Source: Isochrysis galbana (taxonomy: Eukaryota; Haptophyta; Isochrysidales; Isochrysidaceae). From it: a stretch of DNA of 64,000 bases. The position numbers and the translations under genes are program-made. Below, piece after piece: positions 32,283-43,266 of the stretch. Numbering within the stretch: position 1 is the stretch's first letter; each line of letters opens with the position of its first letter. The notes under the pieces are model-generated. The model was given only the letters and a program-made list of their open reading frames with translations, did no database searches and was not told where the DNA came from. The stretch covers positions 3,325,396 to 3,389,395 of the forward strand of contig CM030942.1 in the NCBI GenBank assembly GCA_018136815.1. The letters run 5' to 3'.

Positions 32283-32905
32283 ACTTCTTGATATTCTCGC
32301 CTTGCGAGTGGCATTGGGTAAGTAGATATGAAGCCACGCCCGCTTCCTCGCTCTCTCCTCCTGCCTTGCGGCAACTGCCCTTGTGCTCTCCCTGGGGACC
32401 CGGGACCCGGGATTGTTTCGGGGCTGGCGGCGTGTTCCGCCGATCCTTGGTCCTTGGTGGTCTAGGTCTAGGTCTAGTTCACAAGTTCTCTCCTTCTCCT
32501 TCCTCCTACTCCTGCGCCACCGGGCGGAACTACGTTTGTTCGCATGGGGGAGGGCACGCTCCCTCCCCCCTCTCCCTCTCCCGGCCCCCCTTGACCCTTG
32601 ATGGGAGGAGGGAGGAGGGAACCGCGCGCCCCCCTGCCCCTGCCCCTGCCCCTGCCTCGCCACTCGGCGGGCAGAGGGGCCTTGCCCTTGCCCCTTGAAG
32701 GCCCCTTGCTTGCCACTTGCCACCACACCTAACAAAAGAAACCTTTTAATATTCTCGCCTCGCACGTGCACGTGGCACTAATAAGTTTCGCTTCTGTAGC
32801 CACGCCCTATCCCTCCCCTCTCGCTTACTTCCCGCCTTGCGGCAACTCCCCTTGTGCTCTACGTAGGGGCTCAGGTTGTAAGGGGGGGTCGGGTTGGGCG
32901 GGGTG
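32283..32905 (+). repeat. Two copies of the AACCTTTTAATATTCTCGCC repeat
   Basis: Copies at 32283-32400 (diverged) and 32737-32905. Shared order: AT-rich start ending TATTCTCGCC, CACGTGGC-like words, TAGCCACGCCC, GCCTTGCGGCAACT, CCCTTGTGCTCTAC, GGGGCTCAGGT. Further copies lie at 51030-51110 and 57974-58140. Between the two copies here is CT/GA-rich DNA without a gene. Confidence 0.7.
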
Positions 32906-34689
32906 CACCGGCCCCCAGCTCATATTCTCGTCTTCCTCCTAAGGCGCTGGGTGGCTGTTTCTCTCCGGTGGTTTTCGGTTGCCGTGTTTCCGCCAATTGG
33001 TCTGTCTCTCTGACTCGGTCGTGCGTCGGGGAGGTAGTATTCGGGGCGGGGTGTGATTACGTCTTAGGCGAGTCGCTCTGCGAGTCCGAGGGTTCCTGCT
33101 TCGAGGTTGAGGTTTGTGTTCATTCTTAGCCTACCCTTTATATCACTCACAAATATGGGGGTGCTTAGCTGCTTAGCTCTAGCGGAGTTTTGATTTTTGG
33201 TTTTCTTCCCAGGGAAGCCTTGCGGGTTCTCGCAGAGCTATGGGAGTTTGGCGGGGGGAGGCCTCGTACCAGAGTGGTAAACCTTACGAGCGTCGCTTCT
33301 CATGTTGGTATATCGGTTGCGCAAACGCGTAGTCTTAAAGACTACCGTGTAGTCTTCGGAGGGGGGGGGAAGACAACGGAAAATGTCAGCCTCATTGGCG
33401 CCTCATAACCAACGGCCAAAGCCTCGCCACGGTTCGCCCCCCTCCCCCCGAGAGTCTCCCCTATCATCTCCCTGCTTTGGGTGCACAGGTTTGCCCTGAC
33501 AACCCACTAAACAGCGCCCGACAGCCGTGGGGTCAGCAAGTGCTCGGGCGCCTGGCGAGCGCTGAGCGATTCCCAAATTGGTACCCTCGCGGAGACCCCA
33601 AGCGATCGGGTCGCGGCGGCACCAAGCGTAGTTGCAGCGCACATTACAATCCCGCTGGTTGTGTGCCAGATTGTACGCCCTGTTATGACGTTGCGAGTGT
33701 GCGCGTGTGCGTGATCACCTTCAGCGTCTGGAGTCTGCGTTGACGGCGACGGCGACGGTGATTTGCCGCTGCCGCACTTCCGATCGATCAAAATTTTGCA
33801 TCAATGGCGTCGAGCGTCACATACTTGTGATGTTTGTGCGTAGCATGGCCCGTGCGATGTTATGTGAGCGACCAACGGTCGTATCAAGCCTTTATGACCG
33901 TGATAATAGAGGTCAAAACAGACGTATTTTTAATGATAGGATCAACGAAAATAAAACACTTGATTCTCCCGTAAACGCCCGGTTTCTTCTTTGCTCAAAA
34001 CGACTGTGAAGAGGGCTTCTTCGGACTTTGGTCCACTGCGATGGCGCCCCGGAGAGGGGTGTCCGATGGGCCACCGGCCAGGGCTCCTCCGGAAGGCAGG
34101 CCAGAGGGATCGAGATGGCCGGGCCTGCACCGGCATGGGTGCGCTGCCTACTCCCATCGCGGTCCAGGTGGGGTCCATCGCGTTGGAGATCGTCCAGCGG
34201 CCGGCAAATGCCGGCCTCTCGCTGTACGAGACGCCCTCGTCAGCACGCCAGCTGGTGTGGGGGGGCAGCAATTCGTTGTGAGGGCTGTTTTTTGGCGTCA
34301 GGCCTCGGCTTCTCGTCTAAGGTGGCCGCAGGCGCCGCGGAAGCACCCGCGCGCGGGCACCATGTCCCCTCACAGCAGGTCGCGTTGCCAGCGCTCGAAA
34401 GGGCCTCTGGGGCCCGACTTCAGTAGGCCATAGCGAGCGTGATTTCGTCGCTCGCGGGTAGATCCCTGCGGCAAAGTAGTAGGGAATGCTGAGTAAGGCC
34501 CCAATCCACTGGGTCGAGCGTCTTAGGTGCCCTGTGAGTCTGTATGTGTGAATCTGCCCGTGGGTCGTTGAACGTCAATGACCGTAGTCTTCAACATTCG
34601 TATACAAAAAAATCGCTTTTCGCGTTCGAGTTTTTCGGTTTCAAGCTGGGGATCTATTAGATAGCGACTGTTTTAGGTGTCTAGGTACA
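32906..34689. other. Stretch without a recognisable gene
   Basis: Open frames on both strands have no domains. A moderately coding-like frame at 33991-34281 (SIALEIVQRPANAGLSLYET) could be a relic, but no family is recognised. 33880-33965 is AT-rich. Confidence 0.35.
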
Positions 34690-34880
34690 ATAAAAATTTC
34701 TAGGATGCTAATATGGCGTAGTTCCAACACTGCGAAGTCGTTGTCTTTAAAGCTACCGGTAGTCTTCGTTGCGCCCCTTCTACCGATATGGTGAAATTTG
34801 TATGACTCGAATTCTACCCTATAGAAGTCTCTGATGATATATTTCCATGCTATTATGTAGAGAGTCTTTAGGCTGTCGGG
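34690..34880 (-). pseudogene. Short LINE pol C-terminal relic
   Basis: The minus strand encodes LKTLYIIAWKYIIRDFYRVE, which parallels the YLGILAWRYILTDFYN segment of the LINE relic at 14916-15209. It is broken on both sides. Confidence 0.5.
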
Positions 34881-35475
34881 GGTAAAAGAGAGAAGAGGAT
34901 GGGTTGCAGCGTTGAGTCCTGCGGTCTGCCGCGCCGGCCGCCGATTCTACACCTTATCGTCCGGACGGGTGTCGTGGTACTCCCTGTCTCTTCGATCGTC
35001 GCGCACTATTCTTATAGTTCATCGTTCGTCGTTCGTCGTTCGTTCTTCGATTCTCGATTCTCGATTCTGGTCGTTTCGCGTTCTTATCGTTCTTCATTTC
35101 TCGTTCTCGATTCTCGATTCTCGTCGTTCCGCGTTCTCATCGATCTTGTCGCATTCATCCTAGATGATGCGATTTCCAGGCTCTTATTTCCATGTCCTTC
35201 GCCGTGCGGCCACACGGTGAAGCTCAGGTACATCTAGGTTGGTAGGGTTCGTCCCCAGCGACCTAGAATTCGAGTTCTCGTTTCGTTCCGTCTAGCCTGC
35301 TTGTCAAGTCTAGATTCCAGGTTTCCTCCTTTTCGGGTAATCTTGACCCAAAGGAGCCAGGTCGCCTGTCACTCGCTGCGCGCTTGTCTCAGGCTCTCGG
35401 GGTACCTTCAGGAGGCTTATTTAGCTTCTTGCAAGGCGTGTTGTTTCTTGTTGGGTTCCGGTTCTTTCTTGGGGT
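34881..35475. other. TTCG/GATTCTC-rich stretch, no gene seen
   Basis: Short tandem GTTCGTC (35025-35045) and GATTCTC (35048-35075, 35105-35125) units. Related words occur at 52140-52205. No coding signal. Confidence 0.4.
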
Positions 35476-36200
35476 CGCATTCGCGAATCGACACTCGTTA
35501 GGCTTCGCTCTTCTCTCTTCTCTTCGTCGTTCGGTATTTATCGTTATAATTCTCTGCTTTCTCTGGTTCTCGGTCAAAAGCTTCGCTTAGATGCATGGAA
35601 TCGTGGGTTGTGGAGCGCCCTCTCTCTTTCTCTCGAAAGAGAAGGGAAGTTTCCCCACCTTTCTTATTCCTCCCAGGCGCCTCGCAAATAGGTTTAATTT
35701 GCTATCTCCCCTGCGTTTCTTTATCTGCTTCTGGGGGCAATCAGGTTTAATTTGCGACCTCTTCGTATCTCCCCCTTAGGCACACCGCACTTCTCTCGTC
35801 TTATTCGGTAAAGTCTCTTGGAATCCTGCGTAGCAAGATTGCCCCTCGTTTCCGTTATGGTGCGATTCCCGTTCCAGACAAGATCGCCGACAGATCGCCC
35901 TTTGATCGTCGTCCGTCGTTGTCTGATCGGAGTGTTTGGGTTTGATTTCAGTCGAGTTGTGTGAGAAAGTCGTAGGGCGAGAGTCGGGGTGTTTTCCTGG
36001 GTGTCTCTGTCCGTCGTCCTGTCGTCAGTCGTCATCCGTCGCTCTCGCTCTCGCCGCTCTCGCTCTCGTAACACTCATACCCTACAATCCCTCCTTCTCT
36101 CGCCAGTCCTTGCCACCACAGCACTCCTCACACCTCACACTCGCTCTCGCCTCTCGCTACTCGCTCGATGTCGCTCTCGCCGCCGTCCTCGCCCTCGCTC
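35476..36200 (+). repeat. Long dispersed repeat, copy 1 of 2
   Basis: Matches 54241-54960 in order: CGCATTCGCGAATCGAC, TATTTATCGTTATAATTC, GGGTTGTGGAGCGCCCTCTC, GAAGGGAAGTTTCCCCACCT, GGGGGCAATCAGGTTTAATT, then CCTGTCGTCAGTCGTCATCC, CTCTCGTAACACTC and CTCGCTCGATGTCG. No coding domain is recognised. It could be the untranslated end or LTR of a retroelement. The following 36201-36953 shows only a short hairpin-element end. Confidence 0.75.
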
Positions 36201-36379
36201 AAGCCCGCCTGCCCGCCTTCCTCTGCTGACGGGCCTCAGCCCGTCAGCGTCTCCGAAGTCGTCTCCTCAGCCGCGCCTGCCGCCGGCTTGGCCCCTTCCT
36301 CATTGCCCTCAGGCCCTATGGGCCATCACAATTCGTCAGGGTGCGGGTTGGCCGTGCATGCCGCAGGAGGCATGCGCAG

Positions 36380-36470
36380 GGGGAGGGGTGGTTCCTTCCC
36401 CACAACATGAGGGGAGAGTGGAGAGAGCTGGGATTACTCGTGCCCTGCGTGAACTAAGTATGATCTGACG
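36380..36470 (-). mobile_element. Hairpin-rich dispersed element, degenerate end
   Basis: Minus-orientation remnant with the GGTTCCTTCCCCACA...GAGGGGAGAGTGGAGAG hairpin block and a decayed GAACTAAGTATGATCT end. Confidence 0.5.
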
Positions 36471-36953
36471 AGTCGCAAGAGCGTTAATGTTTTTCAAATA
36501 ATCAGTATGCCAATGACTAACAAGGTGTGTACAAGGCAGCGCGCGACAGCCCAAACAAAGTAGCGACCAAACAAAAAACAAGGACCATCAAGACTCACAA
36601 GACACAAGGTGGCAGGTGGCAGAAGGCACAACCCGACGAGTACGTCATAACGCATGCCAACGGTTCACAAACGCGCAGTCACAGTCGCCAGCCACGCATG
36701 AAGGTGGCATTCTCATCGCCTTCTTAGTAATGACGGACAGGGTGATTCACTTTGCTCATCGAACGCCATCCATCAGGCCTGAGGTCTTACTTCACCGCAC
36801 CGTAAAGCGGGGGCATGCAATCGAGTCAGTGGACGTGCAGCCAAGTGAGGGCCTTGACGAACGGCGCCTCGGCTGATCATCGGGTGGATCTTTCACGTGT
36901 CGAAGCAGCAGCTAGGGCTACCGCAAGACCACTAGTGGTCGTAACCACTAGTA

Positions 36954-38312
36954 TTAGTCGTCGTAGGTGCACAAACCCACGCCGGCACCGGCGATCTTGC
37001 ACGAGGCGTTCGCGCCGCACTGCGAATCTGCGGCCTTCTGGTCGATAATTGCGCCATTTGCAATGGCATCCTCCGGAGCACAGATCAGCGCGCAAAACTC
37101 CTTGATTGTTCCCGACTCCTTGAGCGCACACTGCGGCCGAGCTGAGACCCCATCAGGCACATCCTTCGGACAAGGCTTGAACAAGCCGCATGACGACGTG
37201 CAGAAGTCTCCCCCGATGCCCTGGATCTGAACCTCCATTTCGTCGGAGAGGCAGCCAAGCTTGGGGTCGCCGTAGTGGGTCGGCGACGACGGTGGCGGCG
37301 GTGAGGGCGGCGTCGGGCCAGGCGAAGGAGGCGCCATCTTGACACCCTTGGGGTATGAAGCTTGCGTGGCAATGCCGCACATGTTTTTGCCGCGCACCAT
37401 CCGGATATAGCCCTCCTCACCCCAAGTGGCGCCCCACGAGTTCTTGACCTTCCAAAAATCGAGTCCGGTGTCGGGGTCGGTGCCATATCCAACCACGAGA
37501 ACACCATGATCAAGCTTCTTACCGCAAAAGGCGGAGTCCAAAACACCCGACTTGTACAGCTGGAACGCGGTCTTGTCTGCCTCAATGGCGACGGAGACAG
37601 GGTTCTGTGCCACCGCGGCCATCAAAGCGTCCTCATTGTCAATAGGGACGTCCTTGTGCGTGGTCAGGGTGACTGAGCCCGGGCAGGTCTTCTTACACAT
37701 CCCTGTGACTCCAGCACCGGAAGTGTAGGGGTACTCCGCCTCTGTGCAAAGCGAGTTGCCCTCAGCAATCCACTCAAAGGCGTTGTCCATCAGGCCACCC
37801 TGGCAGCCGTGGTCGCCGTTGGTGTCGCATTGCACGAGCTCTTCCTCGGAGAGGGAAACCAGCTTCCCCGTGGCGATAGCGAGACCACCTTCGACTGCAC
37901 CAATGGTAGAGAAGGCCCAACACGAGCCGCAACGTTGCTGGTTCTTGACCTTCGTGACTGCACCCTTGGCGACCCAGTCCACCTCGGACGGAAGGGCGAG
38001 GGCGTGCTCAGTATCCTTCAAGTGGATCCGGCGCGCGTTTTTCGCGTTGCGGTTCAGGAAGAGCTCTGACATGACGGTGGTAGAGAATTCTTCCCAGGTC
38101 ATGTCGGACCACTCGTTGTGCCCAAGTGAGTAAGACAGGTTCTTGGCGTTGTGAGATCTGATGATGGCGTCGTTCGTCGAGTAGGCCGCGAGAGCGGCAG
38201 CCTCTGCATCTGTCGAGGGGTACGCCTTCGCGTGCTGCAGCTTCCACTGATTGAACTCATTGATCAGACCTTGTCCCGAGAAGGCGAGAGCGCTCGTGAC
38301 AAAAGAAAGCAT
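36954..38312 (-). CDS. Papain-like (cathepsin L type) cysteine protease with Cys-rich C-terminal extension
   Basis: 452 residues, single exon, ATG at 38312. Signal peptide [13 protein letters not shown], then an I29-type inhibitory propeptide (about 17-105, with [16 protein letters not shown]). The mature domain starts near LPSEVDW (108). The catalytic set is complete: oxyanion Gln125, Cys131 in [11 protein letters not shown], His269 in [11 protein letters not shown], Asn291 in [15 protein letters not shown] Pro-rich hinge (326-345, [17 protein letters not shown]) leads to a ~105-residue Cys-rich domain with about a dozen Cys ([14 protein letters not shown] and onward). It is not a standard granulin spacing. 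The enzyme is secretory, probably lysosomal/vacuolar. The extension may be cleaved or may anchor the enzyme. The family call is firm; the role of the extension is unknown. Confidence 0.95.
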   Translation of the reverse strand: MLSFVTSALAFSGQGLINEFNQWKLQHAKAYPSTDAEAAALAAYSTNDAIIRSHNAKNLSYSLGHNEWSDMTWEEFSTTVMSELFLNRNAKNARRIHLKDTEHALALPSEVDWVAKGAVTKVKNQQRCGSCWAFSTIGAVEGGLAIATGKLVSLSEEELVQCDTNGDHGCQGGLMDNAFEWIAEGNSLCTEAEYPYTSGAGVTGMCKKTCPGSVTLTTHKDVPIDNEDALMAAVAQNPVSVAIEADKTAFQLYKSGVLDSAFCGKKLDHGVLVVGYGTDPDTGLDFWKVKNSWGATWGEEGYIRMVRGKNMCGIATQASYPKGVKMAPPSPGPTPPSPPPPSSPTHYGDPKLGCLSDEMEVQIQGIGGDFCTSSCGLFKPCPKDVPDGVSARPQCALKESGTIKEFCALICAPEDAIANGAIIDQKAADSQCGANASCKIAGAGVGLCTYDD

Positions 38313-39406
38313 GGCTGTGCACAATCGGGGCGGGGGCTGCACGTCAGCGAGTCGGGCTCCGGCGGCTGTGCAGCATCAGTGCGGATCACCTCGAGCGGCG
38401 GCGGCGCAAGATCGTCTTGGCGTGGGACCAGGCAAACCCAGACGCCACTGGCAGGGGAGGGGGGGGGGGCGTCAGCCCAGCGCGCTTACCCCTTTTCCCT
38501 CTCTCTCCCTCTCTTGCTCTCCCTCTCTCCCTTCCCCTCCCTCCGTTGGGGCGCCCCGGCGGCCTCCCAGCACAAAGGCCTCTCGGCCCTCCGGACGGTC
38601 TCTCCCGTCCCCCCCCCCCCTCCCCTCCCCTCCCCTCCCTCTCCCCCACTTCATCTCCTCCCATGTATGTACTACTCTACCCACACCTCTATCTAGTATA
38701 ATTTGCAGCCCCCGCCCAGCATCCTCCTCCTCCCACGGCTCTCCCCCCCTCTTCCTCCCCCGCCGACAGACGACGAACGCCTGCTGCAGCCTCACCGGGG
38801 AGGCCGAGCCCCACCGCCCGCCGCTCATCTGCAAGGCACTTCTCGAATCTCCAAGAACGTACTCCATAGAGTCCAAGTAAAGACGCAAGATAACTATAGC
38901 TGACCAAAACTGAACTTTTAGGGACTAAACCACTGTACCATGTGAACACATATTGACTAACCCACTACACACTACTCACATGAACTATTTGTGGTTTGTG
39001 GGCTTGTGGGCACGGCGCGGTGCCGAGTGACGACGCACGCTGCACAGCTGCACCCCGCCCCGCGCTGCGCGGCGGGCCTCCCGTCCGTGCGCGCGTACAA
39101 CACTGAGTTTTTTTTTGTCCCCCCCCTTTCCTCCCCCCCCCCTTCAACCACACGGTGGCATGAACGCTCCCCGACTTAGCCATTACAACACTCTCCAGAA
39201 CGCGAGTCACGCCAATCGAGCGGGCATAGAGTAGATTAGGGGAATAGAAGTTAATTTTAGTAGTGGTCGCGCGCGAGAGCGCCATCCCCCCGGGGAAAGG
39301 GGCGAGGGGGGGAGCAGCCAGTCCGCGCGCGAGACCCCACGCCGCAACCGTACTCTCGTGCTCTCCCTCCTGCGAGCGGTGACGACGGCGCGACAAATCT
39401 GCAGCC
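38313..39406. other. Divergent promoter region, no gene seen
   Basis: Lies between the protease ATG (minus) and the membrane-protein ATG (plus). Contains a G run (38459-38469), pyrimidine-rich DNA (38480-38660) and AT-richer sequence (38870-38990). Open frames are low-complexity shadows. Confidence 0.4.
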
Positions 39407-40158
39407 ATGACCGTCCAGCTTGAGAGGGGATCGCACACCCTAGAGGAAGAGTCCGCTCATGGCTACGCGGGTATCCTATTGCTCTCCCTCGTCTTCTCAT
39501 TCAGCGGGCTTCAGACGTACACGGGACTGGAAACTTGGCAGGTGTGTCTGGATGACAACAGGGCGCCGCACCTCTTACAAGACGAACTGAGGCATCTGCA
39601 CAACACTTCGAAGCGCAACACAAGTCGCGCCTCGCCTCATGCCCGCGTGCATGCAGTCTCCAGCTAGCGAGCTGCACCTCATCCACACGTCCACCTACTT
39701 ACGTCTCAGAATGTCATCCTGTTCTTGGGCTTTTGGGTACCTGCACTGTACTTTTTTGTGAAATGGTACTTTCGCGAAACACCCGAGATGATTGCTGAGC
39801 AGGAGGTGCGGTGCTGCCGAAGGGCTCATCGCAGCCATGGATGCTTGTCAGCGCCGCACATCAAATCAACACCGCTTAGTGCAGTGCGTTTTACTTCTCT
39901 GATCCATCTCAGTGCAGCTTTTCCTCGTATGTTGCCCTATTTCAGGCGGAGCGCTTGGAGTGGCTCAAAAATCAAGCCAAGGGCGCACAGATTTACGCTG
40001 AACAAATGTGGAAGGAGGGGAACAAGGAAGCTGCACAAAAAGCAGAGGCTGCCTCAAAAGCTGCTCTTGCAGAACTGGAGGAGATAGCAACCAAAATGCG
40101 TGCCACTGCTGAGGAGGAGAAGGCCAAGCAACGAGAAGAAGCCAAAAAGGCAAACTGA
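39407..40158 (+). CDS. Small two-segment membrane protein with coiled-coil tail
   Basis: Unrecognised 147-residue protein in three exons: 39407-39541 (donor GTGTGT), 39710-39805 (acceptor TCTCAG, donor GTGCGG), 39946-40158 (acceptor TTTCAG). All junctions are phase 0. It has a hydrophobic segment YAGILLLSLVFSFSGLQTY (about 20-38), a second VILFLGFWVPALYFFVKWYF (about 47-66), then FRETPEMIAEQEAERLEWLK and a long Ala/Glu/Lys helix to the C-terminus (AAQKAEAASKAALAELEEIA), predicted coiled coil facing one compartment. Three exons with consistent phase and good splice signals argue for a real gene. A structural or tethering role in an organelle or ER membrane is inferred. I cannot name a family. 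Confidence 0.75.
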
Positions 40159-40448
40159 GTATTGAACAGCGTTCATGGCTTACTCACCCGTGCAAACATT
40201 TCTGACCGCCCTCGCTACTATGACAATGCGTACTACTACTCAACCAAACATGGCATGAACGAGCAACCATATAAGGCTAAGCCCACACCACTTGCTCTTC
40301 ATGCTTCTTCTGACGTTGTTGTCATCACGGTGTGCTCTCTCTCTGGCCCTGTCTCCTATCTACTTTTCTGAATTGTCTTGCATGGAGTTCAAACAATATG
40401 TGCGCACCATCTATACTACAAATGTATAATGTGTAGTGAGCAGTATCC

Positions 40449-41828
40449 GCCAGCCAGCCCAAAGCCAAGCCAACCAGCCTGCCCAAAGCCAAGCCAAGCC
40501 TGCCCAAAGCCAACCAGCCAGCCCAAAGCCAAGCCAACCAGCCTGCCCAAAGCCAAGCCAAGCCAGCCAGCCCGCAAGCCAGCCGCCAAGCAAGCCAGCC
40601 AGCCCAAAGCCAAGCCAACCAGCCTGCCCAAAGCCAAGCCAAGCCTGCCAAAGCCAACCAGCCAGCCCAAAGCCAAGCCACCCGAGCTCTCCAACCCCAC
40701 CCGAGCTCTCCAACCCCACCCGAGCTCCAACCCCACCCGAGCTCTGACTCCCAAAAGATCCCAAAAGCTCCAACCCTCCTCCGACCTTCGCCCCAACCGA
40801 GCTTCCAACCACCCAACCCCACCACCCAACCCCACCCACCCCAAACCACCCGAGCTCCAACCCCACCCAAGCCACCCCAAACCACCCGAGCTCCAACCCC
40901 ACCCGAGCTCCTAACCCCACCCGAGCTCTCCAACCCCACCCGAGCTCCAACCCCACCCGAGCTCCGACTCCCCAAAAGATCCCAAAAGCTCCAACCCTCC
41001 TCCGACCAACACCTTCGCCCCAACCGAGCTTCCAACCACCCAACCCCACCACCCAAGCTCCAACCCCACCCAAGCCACACCAAACCACCCGAGCTCCAAC
41101 CCCACCCAAGCCACCCCAAACTACCCGAGCTCCAACCCCCTCCTAACTCCACCCGAGCTCTCCAACCCCACCCGAGCTCCAACCCCACCAAGCTCCGACT
41201 CCCAAAAGATCCCAAAAGCTCCAACCCTCCTCCGACCAACACCTTCGCCCCAACCGAGCTTCCAACCACCCAACCCCACCACCCAAGCTCCAACCCCACC
41301 CAAGCCACACCAAACCACCCGAGCTCCAACCCCACCCAAGCCACCCCAAACCACCCGAGCTCTCCAACCCCACCCGAGCTCCTAACCCCACCCGAGCTCT
41401 CCAACCCCACCCGAGCTCCAACCCCACCCAAGCTCCGACTCCCAAAAGCTCCAACTTCCCGACCTTCGCCCCAGCCAAGCTTCAACCCCCACCCAAGTTG
41501 CAACCCAAGCTCCAACTCCACCAACCCCACTCAAGCTCCAACTCATCGACCAACACCTTCGCCCCAGTTCCAACCCCAACCCCACTCAAGCTCCGACTCT
41601 CCAACCTCCGACCAACACCTTCGCCCCAGCCAACCACCCGAGCTCCGAGCTCCAACCCCACCCACCCAAGCTCCAACCCCACCCGAGCTCCAACCACACC
41701 CAAGCTCCGACTCCCAAAAGCTCCAACTCCCTCCTCCGACCCACACCTTCGCCCCAGCCAAGCTCCAACCCCCACCCAATCTCCAACCCAAGCTCTAACC
41801 CAAGCTCCGACTCCCAAAAGCTCCAACC
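40449..41828. repeat. Large minisatellite with higher-order repeats
   Basis: 40449-40680 is made of AGCCAAGCCAACC / AGCCCAA units. 40681-41828 is made of CCCCACCCGAGCTCCAA-type units. Within the second part a higher-order block (AAAAGATCCCAAAAGCTCC, CTCCTCCGACC..., CTTCGCCCCAACCGAGCTTC, CAACCACCCAACCCC) recurs near 40748, 40975 and 41205, a period of about 225-230 bp. Long open frames on both strands (for example 40325-41530 minus, WVGLELGWFGV repeats) are by-products of stop-free repeat units, and I do not call them genes. Confidence 0.9.
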
Positions 41829-42411
41829 GGGGAGTTGATCCATCCGAAGAGGTCCCCTCGTGAAAGTCACTTTGACACACACACATGATTGAGACGATGG
41901 GGCTCCTCTGCTACACGTCTAACTGCGCAAGTCTCTGCTACACGTCTAATTGCGCAAGCATCTGCGGAGACAACCTGGTCCAGAAGAAACCTTGCCGACG
42001 CTCCTCCCTCTGTCGGAGGTATGGCATCGAGCACATGGGTCGATTGCAAGCATTTTCCGCCCAATCAGTGTGACCCATTGCCGATGTCGAGGGTGGAGAA
42101 CCCCCAAACCTCGTCTGTGGAACACAATCTTGGGATTCAACCGGCATACATCCCCATCGATCCTCGAGTTCTGCCGCTCCGATCGCAGAGCGCGCACCGC
42201 GTAAATGCAGAATACAGGTTTCGTTACACGTCTATAGGGTGATGGAACGGGTTTGGTCCGTGTTCTTACATAACGTCAACGTGACCTTCTAGCGTGGGGG
42301 TTTCGCATCTTTTGTTCATACAACTTACGCGATACTGACAACACCCTCTGCACCAATGTAGTTACATCGTTCTTTAAATTTTTATCTATCATAATCGCAT
42401 TCAAATCATGT
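41829..42411. other. Stretch without a recognised gene
   Basis: Has a 27-bp direct duplication (CTGCTACACGTCTAACTGCG, 41908-41962). It becomes AT-rich from about 42240. The plus-strand open frame 41889-42242 shows no family. Confidence 0.35.
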
Positions 42412-42735
42412 TCATTTGGATTCTGAATGTTCTTCATCTGATGTTCTATCTAACCCCTCTTTCTCGGCAATTTGCGTGAGCTGGTCGTAATTAACATACC
42501 CTATATCGAAACGCCTGAATGATATGTATGCCCTTATGAACCTGCCGTATTGGTCATCATTAAGATTATTCACGAATTTTTCGTACAGCTCCTTCTCCTT
42601 GTTGTTATTCAGAGCTCGATCAATTTCGTACCGCCACGCCCCGTTGTCGGGTGCCTTGCTCGTAAGGATATTCTTGATATCGTTCGGATTTAGTACTGTT
42701 GAGTAATTTATGTCAACATCGCTAGTGCTGGACAT
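42412..42735 (-). CDS. AT-rich orphan ORF, 107 residues
   Basis: Unrecognised. The ATG at 42735 begins MSSTSDVDINYSTVLNPNDI; the protein is rich in Asn, Asp, Lys and Ile (ALNNNKEKELYEKFVNNLND, then FIRAYISFRRFDIGYVNYDQ). This is very unlike the Ala/Arg/Gly-rich host proteins and fits an AT-rich island of about 42240-42775. It is predicted mostly helical, acidic and soluble, with no membrane segment. Such islands in GC-rich algal genomes often derive from large DNA viruses or their satellites, but nothing here identifies a viral family. It might also be a recently acquired or organellar fragment. Confidence 0.45.
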   Translation of the reverse strand: MSSTSDVDINYSTVLNPNDIKNILTSKAPDNGAWRYEIDRALNNNKEKELYEKFVNNLNDDQYGRFIRAYISFRRFDIGYVNYDQLTQIAEKEGLDRTSDEEHSESK

Positions 42736-42866
42736 GTATGATAGTATCGTATAATATTATCGTACATATTTTTGTGTCACGCACCAACTCGAGCGGGATG
42801 CATCAGTCCTCTTGCCAAACGAGTGGGTTGGATAGCGCTACCCTCATGATCCCCACGATCCTCCGC

Positions 42867-43050
42867 GATTGAACGCTTTTCCATGCGGTGGGGGTGATGG
42901 CGATTGAACGCGTTCCACGTGTAGGCTGATGGTGATTGAACGCTTTTCCATGCGGTGGGGGTGATGGTGATTGAGCGCGTTCCACGTGTAGGCTGATGGT
43001 GATTGAACGCTTTTCCATGCGGTGGGTGATGGTGATTGAGCGCTTCTCGC
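42867..43050. repeat. 67-bp tandem repeat, about 2.7 units
   Basis: GATTGAACGCTTTTCCATGC recurs at 42867, 42934 and 43001, exactly 67 bp apart. The half-unit GCGTTCCACGTGTAGGCTGA lies between. No gene. Confidence 0.95.
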
Positions 43051-43266
43051 CTGTTTATGTGAATGTATGCCGCAGAGAAGGGAGTTTCTATGCGCACGCA
43101 CGGTGTCTCAACGGGGGGCGCTGGTTCGTCAATCCCTAAGAGCACGTGGTAGATTTGTATATGGACATTCGATAGCTCAATTCGACTGATGTCCCACAAT
43201 TGACGGAACGACACCTCCCGGCCTGACCACACCAAGGAGCCACCTCCCGCCTCGGCTCCGGGCGAT

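Noticed and set aside
33991-34281. Coding-like 96-codon frame
   Set aside because: Some normal-looking amino-acid use, but no family, no splice partners and competing frames; left as unexplained sequence.
40325-41530. 401-codon minus-strand open frame of WVGLELGWFGV-type repeats
   Set aside because: Product of a stop-free minisatellite; equally open on the other strand, with no start context or domain.
42867-43050. Regular 67-bp repeat as a CRISPR or centromere unit
   Set aside because: Only 2.7 copies, no spacers; a simple tandem duplication.
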